From positions 1 through 13,521 of the forward strand of contig CANQCB010000032.1 of NCBI GenBank assembly GCA_947589145.1: a stretch of 13,521 nt of DNA. The letters run 5' to 3'. This stretch comes from an uncultured Clostridia bacterium. GTDB taxonomy: Bacteria; Bacillota; Clostridia; Christensenellales; Pumilibacteraceae. The notes under the pieces are model-generated. The model searched no databases, was not told the DNA's origin, and worked only from the letters and a program-made list of their open reading frames with translations. The first letter of the stretch is position 1. Each line of letters begins with the position of its first letter. This document shows, piece by piece, positions 6,418-13,327 of the stretch. Made by a program: the position numbers and the translations under genes.

Positions 6418-6433
6418 CAAGAGAGATGTTAAT

Positions 6434-7462
6434 ATGTTTCAAAAAGTCAAAAAAATAATGGATCCCGACGAGGCAATCAATGCCGTACCGCTCACGCCCG
6501 ATCTTGCAAAGATCAAACGTGAAAGAGACGAAGAACTTCGCAAAATTATCGATGGAAGAGACGATAGAAAGGTTATAATTATCGGACCTTGCAGCGCAGA
6601 CAACGAGGACGCCGTAGTCGATTATGCCGTTCGCCTCGCCAAACTTGCCGAAGAAGTCAAGGATAAGTTTATGCTTGTTCCGAGAATATACACAGGCAAG
6701 CCGAGAACGAAAGGCGAGGGCTATAAGGGAATGATACATTCTCCCGACCCTCACTCCAATAACACCGACATTCAGAGCGGTATACTTCATCTTCGCCACA
6801 TGCATATAAGAGTTATCAGAGAAAGCGGACTTTCCGGTGCGGATGAAATGCTTTATCCCGATAATCTCGATTACGTATCCGACGTGCTGTCTTATATTGC
6901 GGTCGGCGCTCGCTCATCCGAAAACCAACAACACCGCCTCGTTGCGAGCGGTATAGACGTACCCGTCGGGATCAAAAATCCCATGAACGGCAGTTTCCCC
7001 GTGGCGATAAACTCTATTTATGCGGCGCAAATTCCCAACGAATTCAAATTCGGCGGTTATCAGGTCAAGACGGAAGGTAATAAATACGCGCATGCGGTGC
7101 TTCGCGGCAGCGTAGACGTTTACGGAAATAACATTCCCAACTATCACTATGAAGATATTATCCGATTCCGCGAAATGTATTTGAAGCAAGGGCTGGCAAA
7201 CCCCGCAATAATCATTGATACCAACCATTCCAACAGCGGGAAAAATCCTTTCGAACAAACGAGGATCGCGAAAGAGATTTTCGTAAATATGCGCGACAAT
7301 GCCGACATAAACGGTATCGTAAAAGGTCTGCTGATAGAAAGTTATATTCTCGACGGCAATCAAAGCGTAACCGGTTCGGAATACGGCAAATCGGTTACCG
7401 ACGCCTGCCTCGGATGGGAAAAATCCGAAGCGCTTATCAAAAAACTCGCAGAAATTATTTAA
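6434..7462 (+). CDS. aroF: 3-deoxy-7-phosphoheptulonate (DAHP) synthase, class I AroFGH type
   Basis: This enzyme condenses phosphoenolpyruvate with erythrose 4-phosphate, the first step of aromatic amino acid synthesis. The 342-residue product has the metal-binding cysteine in GPCSADN (51-57), KPRT..GYKG (89-99), GARSSENQQHR (158-168), GIKNPMNG (179-186), LRGS (223-226) and DTNHSNSGK (262-270). These are the motifs of the E. coli AroF/G/H type, whose members are usually feedback-inhibited by Phe, Tyr or Trp; which effector applies cannot be told here. ATG 6434 is preceded by AAGAGAGA. No other aromatic-pathway gene is in the window. Its TAA directly abuts the stop of convergent tmcAL. The symbol follows E. 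coli usage. Confidence 0.95.
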   Translation: MFQKVKKIMDPDEAINAVPLTPDLAKIKRERDEELRKIIDGRDDRKVIIIGPCSADNEDAVVDYAVRLAKLAEEVKDKFMLVPRIYTGKPRTKGEGYKGMIHSPDPHSNNTDIQSGILHLRHMHIRVIRESGLSGADEMLYPDNLDYVSDVLSYIAVGARSSENQQHRLVASGIDVPVGIKNPMNGSFPVAINSIYAAQIPNEFKFGGYQVKTEGNKYAHAVLRGSVDVYGNNIPNYHYEDIIRFREMYLKQGLANPAIIIDTNHSNSGKNPFEQTRIAKEIFVNMRDNADINGIVKGLLIESYILDGNQSVTGSEYGKSVTDACLGWEKSEALIKKLAEII

Positions 7463-8605
7463 TCAAATTTTTAACATTTTGCGATAAAAAACGTTTCCGT
7501 CAAAAGAAGATATCAATGAATAAATATCCGCCGCGCGTTTATCTATGAGATAGGGCATGCATGCTTTCGGCAAATAGCGCTCGTCGCGTTTTGTTTTCAA
7601 AATATTGCAGGGAAGGGCTCCGAGAATATCGGAGTCCTTTTTAATGCCGAGCAGTCGCGCAAAATCATAGCCTTCGAAGAGCATTTGATTTTTTATGCCG
7701 AGAAGCGTTTGAAGACATATCCGCATGATACGTCCCTTGGTGTATCTTACGCTGCTCATTTCGTACAAAAAACTCTCATAATCGGATTTTTGTTCCGCAA
7801 CTCTTTTTATTTTATATTCCAATCCTTCCGCGCAATCGGGGGTACTCGCGATATCGGCAATATCTGCGGAGCGCAGTGCGTTCATAACGAGCGCGCCGAA
7901 AGCCGCGTCCGAAACGGGGTGAGCGGCTTTTTCCCGCATTAAAATTTCGTATGCCGATCGCGGCATATATAACGAGACGTCGCCATTTGCTTTTCTGATA
8001 TCGGACGCGGAACAAACGTAATCGTCGGATATTCTCGGAATGGGGAGAAAGCGTATTTTGCTTTGCGTTTTAATAAGCGCTTTTTTATATTCCACCGCAA
8101 GAATATTATTTGGCTGTTCGAGAATTCGTGCGACTGCAGCAGGATCAAGTTTTGCAGTGAGCGCGGTTGCCTGCGTTAAGGCGCGAGCATAAGACGATCC
8201 GTTAGAAAGGGCTTCTCGCAAGACGGCTTTGAATTCGGGAGGCTCTTCCGCTTGTAACTCGGATATAGCGCCGAGCATATTAACGTCGGGAGTCTCCGCG
8301 CCCATTACAACGGTATCTACCGCGTCGATACTGTTCAATATGCCTATTGCGCCGCTCGCAAACCGTTCTCCCGCGGCGGTTGCGTAAATTGTCGGCAATT
8401 CTATAACCGCGTCCGCCCCGAACAGCAAAGCGCATTCCGCACGAGAATACTCATCCGTCACTGCGGGCAGGGCGCGTTGAACGAAATTACCGCTCATAAT
8501 AGCGATAATCTTGTCCGCGCCGCTTACCTTACGAGCCTCGGCAAATATGTATTTGTGCCCGTTATGAAACGGATTAAGTTCGCATATTACAGCGCAAATT
8601 CTCAT
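7463..8605 (-). CDS. tmcAL: tRNA(Met) cytidine acetate ligase TmcAL (YlbM)
   Basis: TmcAL activates acetate with ATP and acetylates C34 of elongator tRNA-Met (ac4C), keeping the CAU anticodon from misreading AUA. The 380-residue product begins MRICAVICELNPFHNGH, where NPFHNGH (11-17) is the nucleotidyltransferase HxGH-type motif, followed by MSGNFVQR.LPA (37-48), LLFGADAVIELP (60-71) and PNNILAVEYKKAL in the middle. Length is normal for the family (about 390-415). The start has GGAG (complement of 8612-8615) 6 nt upstream of ATG. It is transcribed away from pta; in clostridia this gene is usually a neighbour of coaD and pta. Its TGA abuts the DAHP synthase stop. Confidence 0.93.
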   Translation of the reverse strand: MRICAVICELNPFHNGHKYIFAEARKVSGADKIIAIMSGNFVQRALPAVTDEYSRAECALLFGADAVIELPTIYATAAGERFASGAIGILNSIDAVDTVVMGAETPDVNMLGAISELQAEEPPEFKAVLREALSNGSSYARALTQATALTAKLDPAAVARILEQPNNILAVEYKKALIKTQSKIRFLPIPRISDDYVCSASDIRKANGDVSLYMPRSAYEILMREKAAHPVSDAAFGALVMNALRSADIADIASTPDCAEGLEYKIKRVAEQKSDYESFLYEMSSVRYTKGRIMRICLQTLLGIKNQMLFEGYDFARLLGIKKDSDILGALPCNILKTKRDERYLPKACMPYLIDKRAADIYSLISSFDGNVFYRKMLKI

Positions 8606-8632
8606 TATTTTCTCCGAACTTTATAAAATTCA

Positions 8633-8661
8633 TTTACTTTTGCTTTATTTTGTTTTATACT
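8633..8661 (+). promoter_or_regulatory. Candidate sigma-A promoter for pta-ackA-comFC
   Basis: TTTACT (8633-8638), a 17-bp spacer and TATACT (8656-8661) match the sigma-A consensus at 9 of 12 positions within the A/T-rich 103-bp gap between divergent tmcAL and pta. Transcription would begin near 8668, about 40 nt before ATG 8709. CATAAT at 8672-8677 is a rival -10. I did not find an equally good promoter for tmcAL on the other strand. Confidence 0.4.
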
Positions 8662-8708
8662 GACAATATAACATAATCAACGGCAAATTTCAAGGAGATT
8701 CAAGCATT

Positions 8709-9725
8709 ATGTCCAGTATGTTGGAGCAGATTAAAAAGAACGCCGCGGCTTTGAAAAAAACCATCGTCCTTTGCGAAGGCGAAGATCCTCGCGTGGTCGA
8801 AGCGGCCGTTACGATAACGAAAGAAAAGATTGCAAAAATCGTTCTTATCGGTAATGAGGAAGAATGTAAGCGCGTTGCTCCCAACGCCGATTTGGAGGGA
8901 ATTACGCTCATAGATCCGCTTACGATCGATAAACTCAACGACTATGCAAACATTCTGTACGAGGCGCGTAAGGCAAAGGGAATGACCCCCGAACTTGCGC
9001 TCTCCGCGGCAAAAGACCGCACGATGTTCGGCGCACTCATGCTTAAAGCGGGGGATGTTGACGGATATGTTTCGGGGGCGTGCCATTCGACCGCAAACAC
9101 GCTTCGCCCCGGACTTCAAGTTATCAAGACCGCGCCGAATACAAATATAGTTTCGAGCAGCTTTATAATGATTGCGCCCGAAGGCGGCAACGCTTTCTGC
9201 AAAGACGGGGCATTTGTTTTTGCGGACTGCGCGCTCAATATCTGCCCGACGGCAAACGAACTCGCGGAAATCGCGGTTACTTCGGCGCAAACAGCCAAGA
9301 ATATTGCGGGGATCGAGCCGAGAGTGGCAATGCTGTCTTTCTCTACGAAAGGATCGGGCAACGATTCGAAATTTACCAACAGCGTCGCGAAAGTTCAGAA
9401 AGCGACGGAGATTGCCAAGGAGCTTGCTCCCGATCTTAAACTTGACGGAGAATTTCAGTTCGACGCCGCGCTTGTTCCCAAGGTAGCGGCAATTAAAGCG
9501 CCCGACAGCGAAATAGCAGGACAGGCAAACGTATTCGTGTTCCCGGACATCAATGCCGGAAATATCGGCTATAAGATTGCGGAAAGATTGGGCGGATTTG
9601 TCGCTATCGGACCTATTTGTCAGGGCTTTGCTAAGCCGCTCAACGACTTATCTCGCGGTTGCTGCGCGGAGGATATCGTTCTTACTGTCGCTGTCACGGC
9701 GTTGCAGGCAGGCATCAATAAATAA
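8709..9725 (+). CDS. pta: Phosphate acetyltransferase
   Basis: Pta interconverts acetyl-CoA plus phosphate and acetyl phosphate plus CoA. This is the short form (338 aa) made only of the catalytic PTA_PTB domain, without the DRTGG and P-loop N-terminal parts found in E. coli Pta. Visible signatures are VLCEGEDPRVVEAA (20-33), GDVDGYVSGACHSTANTLRPG (115-135), SFSTKGS (210-216), DGEFQFDAALVP (246-257) and GPICQGFAKPLNDLSRGC (301-318). ATG 8709 follows a consensus AAGGAG at 8692-8697, with a slightly long 11-nt spacer. ackA follows 12 nt downstream, making the standard fermentative acetate-producing pair that yields one ATP per acetyl-CoA. Confidence 0.97.
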   Translation: MSSMLEQIKKNAAALKKTIVLCEGEDPRVVEAAVTITKEKIAKIVLIGNEEECKRVAPNADLEGITLIDPLTIDKLNDYANILYEARKAKGMTPELALSAAKDRTMFGALMLKAGDVDGYVSGACHSTANTLRPGLQVIKTAPNTNIVSSSFIMIAPEGGNAFCKDGAFVFADCALNICPTANELAEIAVTSAQTAKNIAGIEPRVAMLSFSTKGSGNDSKFTNSVAKVQKATEIAKELAPDLKLDGEFQFDAALVPKVAAIKAPDSEIAGQANVFVFPDINAGNIGYKIAERLGGFVAIGPICQGFAKPLNDLSRGCCAEDIVLTVAVTALQAGINK

Positions 9726-9737
9726 AGGGAGAGAAAA

Positions 9738-10925
9738 ATGAAAGTACTTGTAATCAACTCGGGCAGTTCATCGCTCAAATACAGATTGATAGAAATGGAT
9801 AACGAGTCTGTTCTCGCAAAGGGCGTTGCCGACAGAATCGGAATAGGCAATTCTTCGCTCAAACACACGGGCAAAAAAGAAGTCGTTATAGAAAAGAATA
9901 TGGACGACCACTCTGCCGCGATTAAACTCGTTTTGGACGCGCTCACCAATCCCGAATACGGCGTAATCTCGGACATAAGCGAAATTGCGGCTGTCGGACA
10001 TCGCGTCGTAGCAGGCGGCGAGTCATTCACAAAGAGCACGCTTATCGGCGAAAAAGAAAGAGCGGAATTCTCGGACGTTATAGAACTTGCGCCCTTACAT
10101 ATGCCGGCATGCATCACGGGTATAGACGCTTGTCGTGCCGTCATGCCCAATGTGCCGCACGTCGCTGTTTTCGATACGTCTTTCCACAGCACAATGCCGG
10201 AAGTCGCAAAACTTTACGGTATTGCTTACGAAGATTACAAAAACCTCAAAATTCGCAGATACGGCGCCCACGGAATAAGCCACCAATTTATTTCGCAAGA
10301 AGCCGCAAAAATTATGGGCAAAAAGGATTTCAATCTTATCGTTTGCCACCTCGGAAACGGAGCGAGCCTTTCCGCAGTTAAAAACGGACAGTGCGTGGAG
10401 ACAACAATGGGATTTACTCCTCTCGAAGGGCTGATAATGGGCACGAGAAGCGGCGATATCGATCCGTCCGTCGTGCAATTTCTCTGCCATAAAAAAGGCT
10501 GGGACGTCAACAGAGCCATCAGTTATCTTAATAAAGAATGCGGAGTAAAAGGTCTCAGCGGAGTAAGCAGCGATTTCAGAGACCTCATCGCGGCGGAGAA
10601 GCAGGGCAATGAGAGGGCAAAACTCGCTGTCGATATGTTTGCGTATAAAGTTAAAAAGTATATCGGTGCATATGCGGCGGTCATGAACGGCGTTGATATG
10701 ATCGTATTTACGGCAGGCATAGGAGAGCATACGCCGGAAGTTCGCGAAAAGGTTATCTCGGGGCTTGAATACCTCGGCATTGACTTCGATAACGAACTCA
10801 ATTACAACTACAAAGGCGATATCGCAAAACTTTCCACGGACAAATCAAAAGTCGCTGTTTATATCATACCGACAAACGAAGAACTTGTAATAGCGCGCGA
10901 AACTCTTGCCGTAATAAACGCTTGA
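9738..10925 (+). CDS. ackA: Acetate kinase
   Basis: AckA transfers the phosphate of acetyl phosphate to ADP, giving acetate and ATP. The 395-residue protein has an ASKHA fold with all key residues visible: N7 and S10/S12 in VINSGSSSLKY, R89 in GHRVVAGGE, D146 in FDTSFHSTMP, H178 in YGAHGISH, HLGNGAS (204-210), R237 in GTRSGDIDP, TAGIGEH (325-331) and a C-terminal TNEE whose E382 matches the conserved active-site glutamate by spacing. A GGGAGAG Shine-Dalgarno precedes ATG 9738. Together with pta it points to acetate as a fermentation product. comFC begins 4 nt after its stop. Confidence 0.98.
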   Translation: MKVLVINSGSSSLKYRLIEMDNESVLAKGVADRIGIGNSSLKHTGKKEVVIEKNMDDHSAAIKLVLDALTNPEYGVISDISEIAAVGHRVVAGGESFTKSTLIGEKERAEFSDVIELAPLHMPACITGIDACRAVMPNVPHVAVFDTSFHSTMPEVAKLYGIAYEDYKNLKIRRYGAHGISHQFISQEAAKIMGKKDFNLIVCHLGNGASLSAVKNGQCVETTMGFTPLEGLIMGTRSGDIDPSVVQFLCHKKGWDVNRAISYLNKECGVKGLSGVSSDFRDLIAAEKQGNERAKLAVDMFAYKVKKYIGAYAAVMNGVDMIVFTAGIGEHTPEVREKVISGLEYLGIDFDNELNYNYKGDIAKLSTDKSKVAVYIIPTNEELVIARETLAVINA

Positions 10926-10929
10926 TAAC

Positions 10930-11676
10930 ATGTTAGATAAATTAAAGAAAATAATGACAAGGCTTGTCTTTCCGGACGGGCTTTGTTGCATTTTATGCGG
11001 AAAAGAAATGTTCAATAATAACCGCGCCGATAAATATTATTGCAGAAATTGTATGCCCAAAAGAAACGTGCATTATTGCAGACTTTGCGGCGTCGGGCTG
11101 CCTACGACCACTCAAAATTTTTGCAACAACTGTCTGAATATAGGCAAGGAAGATTTGAACTTCGATTATGCTCGCGCACCATATTTATATCACGACGAAG
11201 GAGTTCGGAAAATTATCCACACGCTGAAATACGGCGACGCACAATATCTTGCAGAGTATATGGCGGAACCGATGGTCGATGTTATCAAAGAACAAGATTG
11301 GCAAATTGACGCCGTAACTTATGTTCCATTGCATTGGAGAAAGAAACAGAAAAGGGGATACAATCAATCGGAATGTCTTGCAAAACATATTTCGCGTTCA
11401 TTGAATATTCCCATGATTTCTACGCTTAAAAAGACGGTATACACGAAAACCTCCGCGACAAAACTCGGAAGAGAAGAAAGGAGAAAACTACTTGAAGGCA
11501 CGTTTGCATTGACAGGCGAGAATATACGCGGTATGAATATCCTGCTTGTAGATGACGTTATGACTTCGAAAGCGACGGCTAACGAATGTTCCAAAATCCT
11601 CAAAGAAGGCAAGGCAAGACATATTTTTGTGATCACTTACGCGACAAGTCGAGGCGATAGCGAACAGACATATTGA
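10930..11676 (+). CDS. comFC: ComFC-like phosphoribosyltransferase-family protein
   Basis: The 248-residue product has an N-terminal zinc-binding region with four CxxC pairs (C20/C23, C38/C41, C50/C53, C65/C68) and a C-terminal PRT-fold domain with a KRGYNQSECLA segment (141-151) and the PRPP-type motif ILLVDDVMTSKAT (204-216). This is the ComFC/GntX architecture. ComFC is a cytosolic partner of the ComFA helicase in DNA uptake during transformation. comFA is absent here, so a competence role in this organism is only inferred. The usual TTG(A/S/R)T turn of the PRPP loop reads TSKAT, with lysine for glycine. ATG 10930 is 4 nt after ackA with no clear Shine-Dalgarno, so coupling is likely. Confidence 0.88.
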   Translation: MLDKLKKIMTRLVFPDGLCCILCGKEMFNNNRADKYYCRNCMPKRNVHYCRLCGVGLPTTTQNFCNNCLNIGKEDLNFDYARAPYLYHDEGVRKIIHTLKYGDAQYLAEYMAEPMVDVIKEQDWQIDAVTYVPLHWRKKQKRGYNQSECLAKHISRSLNIPMISTLKKTVYTKTSATKLGREERRKLLEGTFALTGENIRGMNILLVDDVMTSKATANECSKILKEGKARHIFVITYATSRGDSEQTY

Positions 11677-11724
11677 TTACAATTATAAAAAAATCTGCCG
11701 ATTTTTAATGTGTATTATGTCTGT
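11664..11724. repeat. Nested inverted repeats in the comFC 3' region
   Basis: An outer pair, ACAGACATA (11664-11672) and TATGTCTGT (11716-11724), is perfectly complementary over 9 bp. It encloses an inner hairpin: AAAAATC (11689-11695), loop TGCC, GATTTTT (11700-11706). The left outer arm overlaps the last comFC codons. The inner hairpin ends in T5 and may be a weak terminator, but its stem has only one G-C pair. The stronger terminator lies just beyond. Confidence 0.4.
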
Positions 11725-11731
11725 CATAGTA

Positions 11732-11768
11732 TCAAAAAGGGCGAATTAAACGCATTCGCCCTTTTTGA
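11732..11768. terminator. Strong bidirectional terminator between comFC and sigF
   Basis: TCAAAAAGGGCGAAT (11732-11746) and ATTCGCCCTTTTTGA (11754-11768) form a perfect 15-bp stem with a 7-nt loop TAAACGC. The GC core GGGCGAAT with flanking A5/T5 gives a U-tract after the stem on either strand, so it should end both the pta-ackA-comFC and the spoIIA transcripts. The sigF stop (complement of 11746-11748) and its last codons lie inside the hairpin. Confidence 0.88.
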
Positions 11769-12477
11769 ATTCCTCTTTCATCATGTCGAGAATTTTATTT
11801 TCCAATCTTGAAACCTGAACTTGCGACACGCCCATTACGCGCGCTACTTCACATTGAGTCGAGCCGTGGAAATAACGCAATAAAATAATTTTTTTATCTC
11901 TGTCGGGAAGAGAAGATATCAAGTCCCTAAGCATAATTTTGTCTATATTATCGTTTTCGTTTTCAGCGGTGGATATTTTATCTATTACGTTTCTGCCGTT
12001 CTCTTCATCCGAACTGTCATAAATGGAAATTGGCATTTTTGCGCTGTCGATTATGAACACAACGTCATGTTCATCGAGATCGAATTCTTTTGCGATTTCT
12101 TCGACGGACGGAGACTCGGAATATTTTTGCTTGTATTGTTCGATAAAGTTATTTATTCGCGCCGCGTCGCTTTTTACGGATCGGGATACTTTAATATAAC
12201 CGTCGTCACGAAGATATCTTTTTACTTCGCCCATAATCATCGGTACTGCGTAAGTGGAGAACTTTACCTCATACTCAAACGAAAAGTTGTTTATTGCTTT
12301 CAGTAGCCCCATACAACCGAGTTGATATAAATCGTCGTATTCAATTCCACGACCCTTATAACGGCGAATAATGCTTTTAATTAACGGTGAATTCTCGGCA
12401 AGTAATTCCGTTTTTGCTTCTTCGCTGCCGTTTTGCGCTTCCTTGATAAGCCTTGTTATTTTGTCTTGTTCCGACAT
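11746..12477 (-). CDS. sigF: Forespore RNA polymerase sigma factor SigmaF
   Basis: This 243-residue sigma-70 family factor directs early forespore transcription during sporulation. Region 2 is YDDLYQLGCMGLLKAINNFS (47-66), then FSTYAVPMIMGEVKRYLRDDG (73-93) and IKVSRS; region 3 spans about 98-150; region 4, with its helix-turn-helix, is DRDKKIILLRYFHGSTQ (192-208) through VARVMGVSQVQVSRLE (211-226). SigmaG is similar, but the spoIIAA-spoIIAB context makes SigmaF the call. I start at ATG 12477, not the in-frame ATG at 12537, because AGGAG (complement of 12483-12487) sits 5 nt upstream and the longer form would overlap spoIIAB by 52 nt. The last codons form one arm of the terminator. Confidence 0.95.
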   Translation of the reverse strand: MSEQDKITRLIKEAQNGSEEAKTELLAENSPLIKSIIRRYKGRGIEYDDLYQLGCMGLLKAINNFSFEYEVKFSTYAVPMIMGEVKRYLRDDGYIKVSRSVKSDAARINNFIEQYKQKYSESPSVEEIAKEFDLDEHDVVFIIDSAKMPISIYDSSDEENGRNVIDKISTAENENDNIDKIMLRDLISSLPDRDKKIILLRYFHGSTQCEVARVMGVSQVQVSRLENKILDMMKEEFKKGECV

Positions 12478-12485
12478 CGGTACTC

Positions 12486-12914
12486 CTATAACTTTCGTCC
12501 CAACGATTTTTCCATCGTCACTTTCAACCCTCCGCACTCTCTGTTTTCTACTTTCAGACTGTCCATAAAAGACTCCATTACCGTAAATCCCATGCCCGAG
12601 CGTTCCTCGTCGGTTTTCGAACTGTAAAAGGGTTGGAGGGCGGTTGGAATATCGGGAATTCCTATCCCGTTATCCATTATTTCGATATGTATAGTCTGTC
12701 CGTTGATTTCCGCATAAATTTCCACTTCTCCGTCCAATCGATTCGGGTAGCCATGAACGATACTGTTTGTTACCGCTTCGCTAACGGCAGTCTTTATATC
12801 GCCGAGTTCGTCAATCGTGGGATCGAGTTCCACGGCAAAACTCGCAACAATGCTCCGCGCAAGCGCCTCGTTTTTGCTTATAGCAGGCAAAATAATTTCT
12901 ATTTTATTATTCAT
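12486..12914 (-). CDS. spoIIAB: Anti-sigma-F factor / serine kinase SpoIIAB
   Basis: SpoIIAB is a GHKL-fold protein that holds SigmaF inactive in an ATP-bound dimer and phosphorylates SpoIIAA. The 142-residue product has R20, the N-box SEAVTNSIVHGY (45-56) with E46 and N50, the G1 motif DNGIGI (81-86), an ATP lid around 98-106, and G2 SGMGFTVMESFMD (106-118). Numbering agrees with the Bacillus subtilis protein at E46, N50 and R20. AGGAG (complement of 12920-12924) lies 5 nt before ATG and contains the spoIIAA stop. Its own TAG lies in the sigF Shine-Dalgarno. This tight coupling fits the need for a fixed SpoIIAB:SigmaF ratio. Confidence 0.96.
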   Translation of the reverse strand: MNNKIEIILPAISKNEALARSIVASFAVELDPTIDELGDIKTAVSEAVTNSIVHGYPNRLDGEVEIYAEINGQTIHIEIMDNGIGIPDIPTALQPFYSSKTDEERSGMGFTVMESFMDSLKVENRECGGLKVTMEKSLGRKL

Positions 12915-12922
12915 ATTCGCTC

Positions 12923-13234
12923 CTATGCTGTTTCGATTTTCGGCATAATGGTATATATGCCCGAAAGTTTGAGTATTTTGTCAACGGTTGAGTTAGGCTC
13001 TTCTATAAAAAACGCAACGGGTTTGTTACGAAATTTTTTGTATCTGCCGACGAGTACGCCGATACCCGTCGAGTCCATAAAAATAAGGCGAGAAAAGTCG
13101 AGAATTACCCGATTTGTTCCTGCCGAAATGTTTACGTCAAGTGAACTTCGAATGGACGCCGCGCTGTTTTCATCGAGTTCTCCTACCAGGCTAACGCGTA
13201 GCGTACTACCTGTATGGTTATAAAATACTTCCAT
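12923..13234 (-). CDS. spoIIAA: Anti-sigma-F factor antagonist SpoIIAA
   Basis: SpoIIAA is a STAS-domain anti-anti-sigma factor. Unphosphorylated, it displaces SigmaF from SpoIIAB; it is reactivated by the SpoIIE phosphatase (not in this window). The 103-residue product has the core RVILDFSRLIFMDSTGIGVL, with the phosphorylatable serine at S55 (MDSTGIG), and VGRYKKFRN following. It is slightly shorter than the B. subtilis protein (about 117). A GAGG Shine-Dalgarno precedes ATG (complement of 13232-13234). It is the first gene of the operon, and the divergent gap upstream holds one Spo0A-like box but no convincing sigma-H promoter by eye. Confidence 0.95.
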   Translation of the reverse strand: MEVFYNHTGSTLRVSLVGELDENSAASIRSSLDVNISAGTNRVILDFSRLIFMDSTGIGVLVGRYKKFRNKPVAFFIEEPNSTVDKILKLSGIYTIMPKIETA

Positions 13235-13320
13235 TTTTGCCTCGCTTCTTGTAACTTTCGTAATATTACCACGGGAAGCAATATGAATATGGGGAAGTGT
13301 TGCCGTAAAAGAGGGAAGAT

Positions 13321-13327
13321 TGACGAA
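13321..13327. promoter_or_regulatory. Possible Spo0A box upstream of spoIIAA
   Basis: TGACGAA matches the TGNCGAA core of Spo0A-binding sites and lies about 87 bp upstream of the spoIIAA start. In Bacillus and Clostridium spoIIA is directly activated by phosphorylated Spo0A. A 7-bp match with one free position occurs often by chance, and only this one exact copy is seen in the gap. Confidence 0.25.

Noticed and set aside
6354..6433. T-box or other amino-acid riboswitch before the DAHP synthase gene
   Set aside because: The gap is only 80 nt and shows none of the T-box consensus or a terminator/antiterminator pair.
8700..9290. 196-codon ORF on the minus strand opposite pta
   Set aside because: It lies wholly antisense to a clear Pta coding sequence, has a Cys/Arg-rich composition with no family motif, and its presence is explained by the codon bias of pta.
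10095..10730. 211-codon ORF on the minus strand opposite ackA
   Set aside because: Fully antisense to AckA active-site segments, no recognisable domain and no credible ribosome binding site; a shadow frame.
12478..12537. Upstream ATG adding 20 residues to SigmaF
   Set aside because: The extension lies inside spoIIAB, has no Shine-Dalgarno, and the internal ATG at 12477 has AGGAG at ideal spacing and matches the usual SigmaF N-terminus.
12633..13223. 196-codon ORF on the plus strand opposite spoIIAB/spoIIAA
   Set aside because: It crosses two well-supported genes and their junction on the other strand and resembles no known family; a shadow frame.
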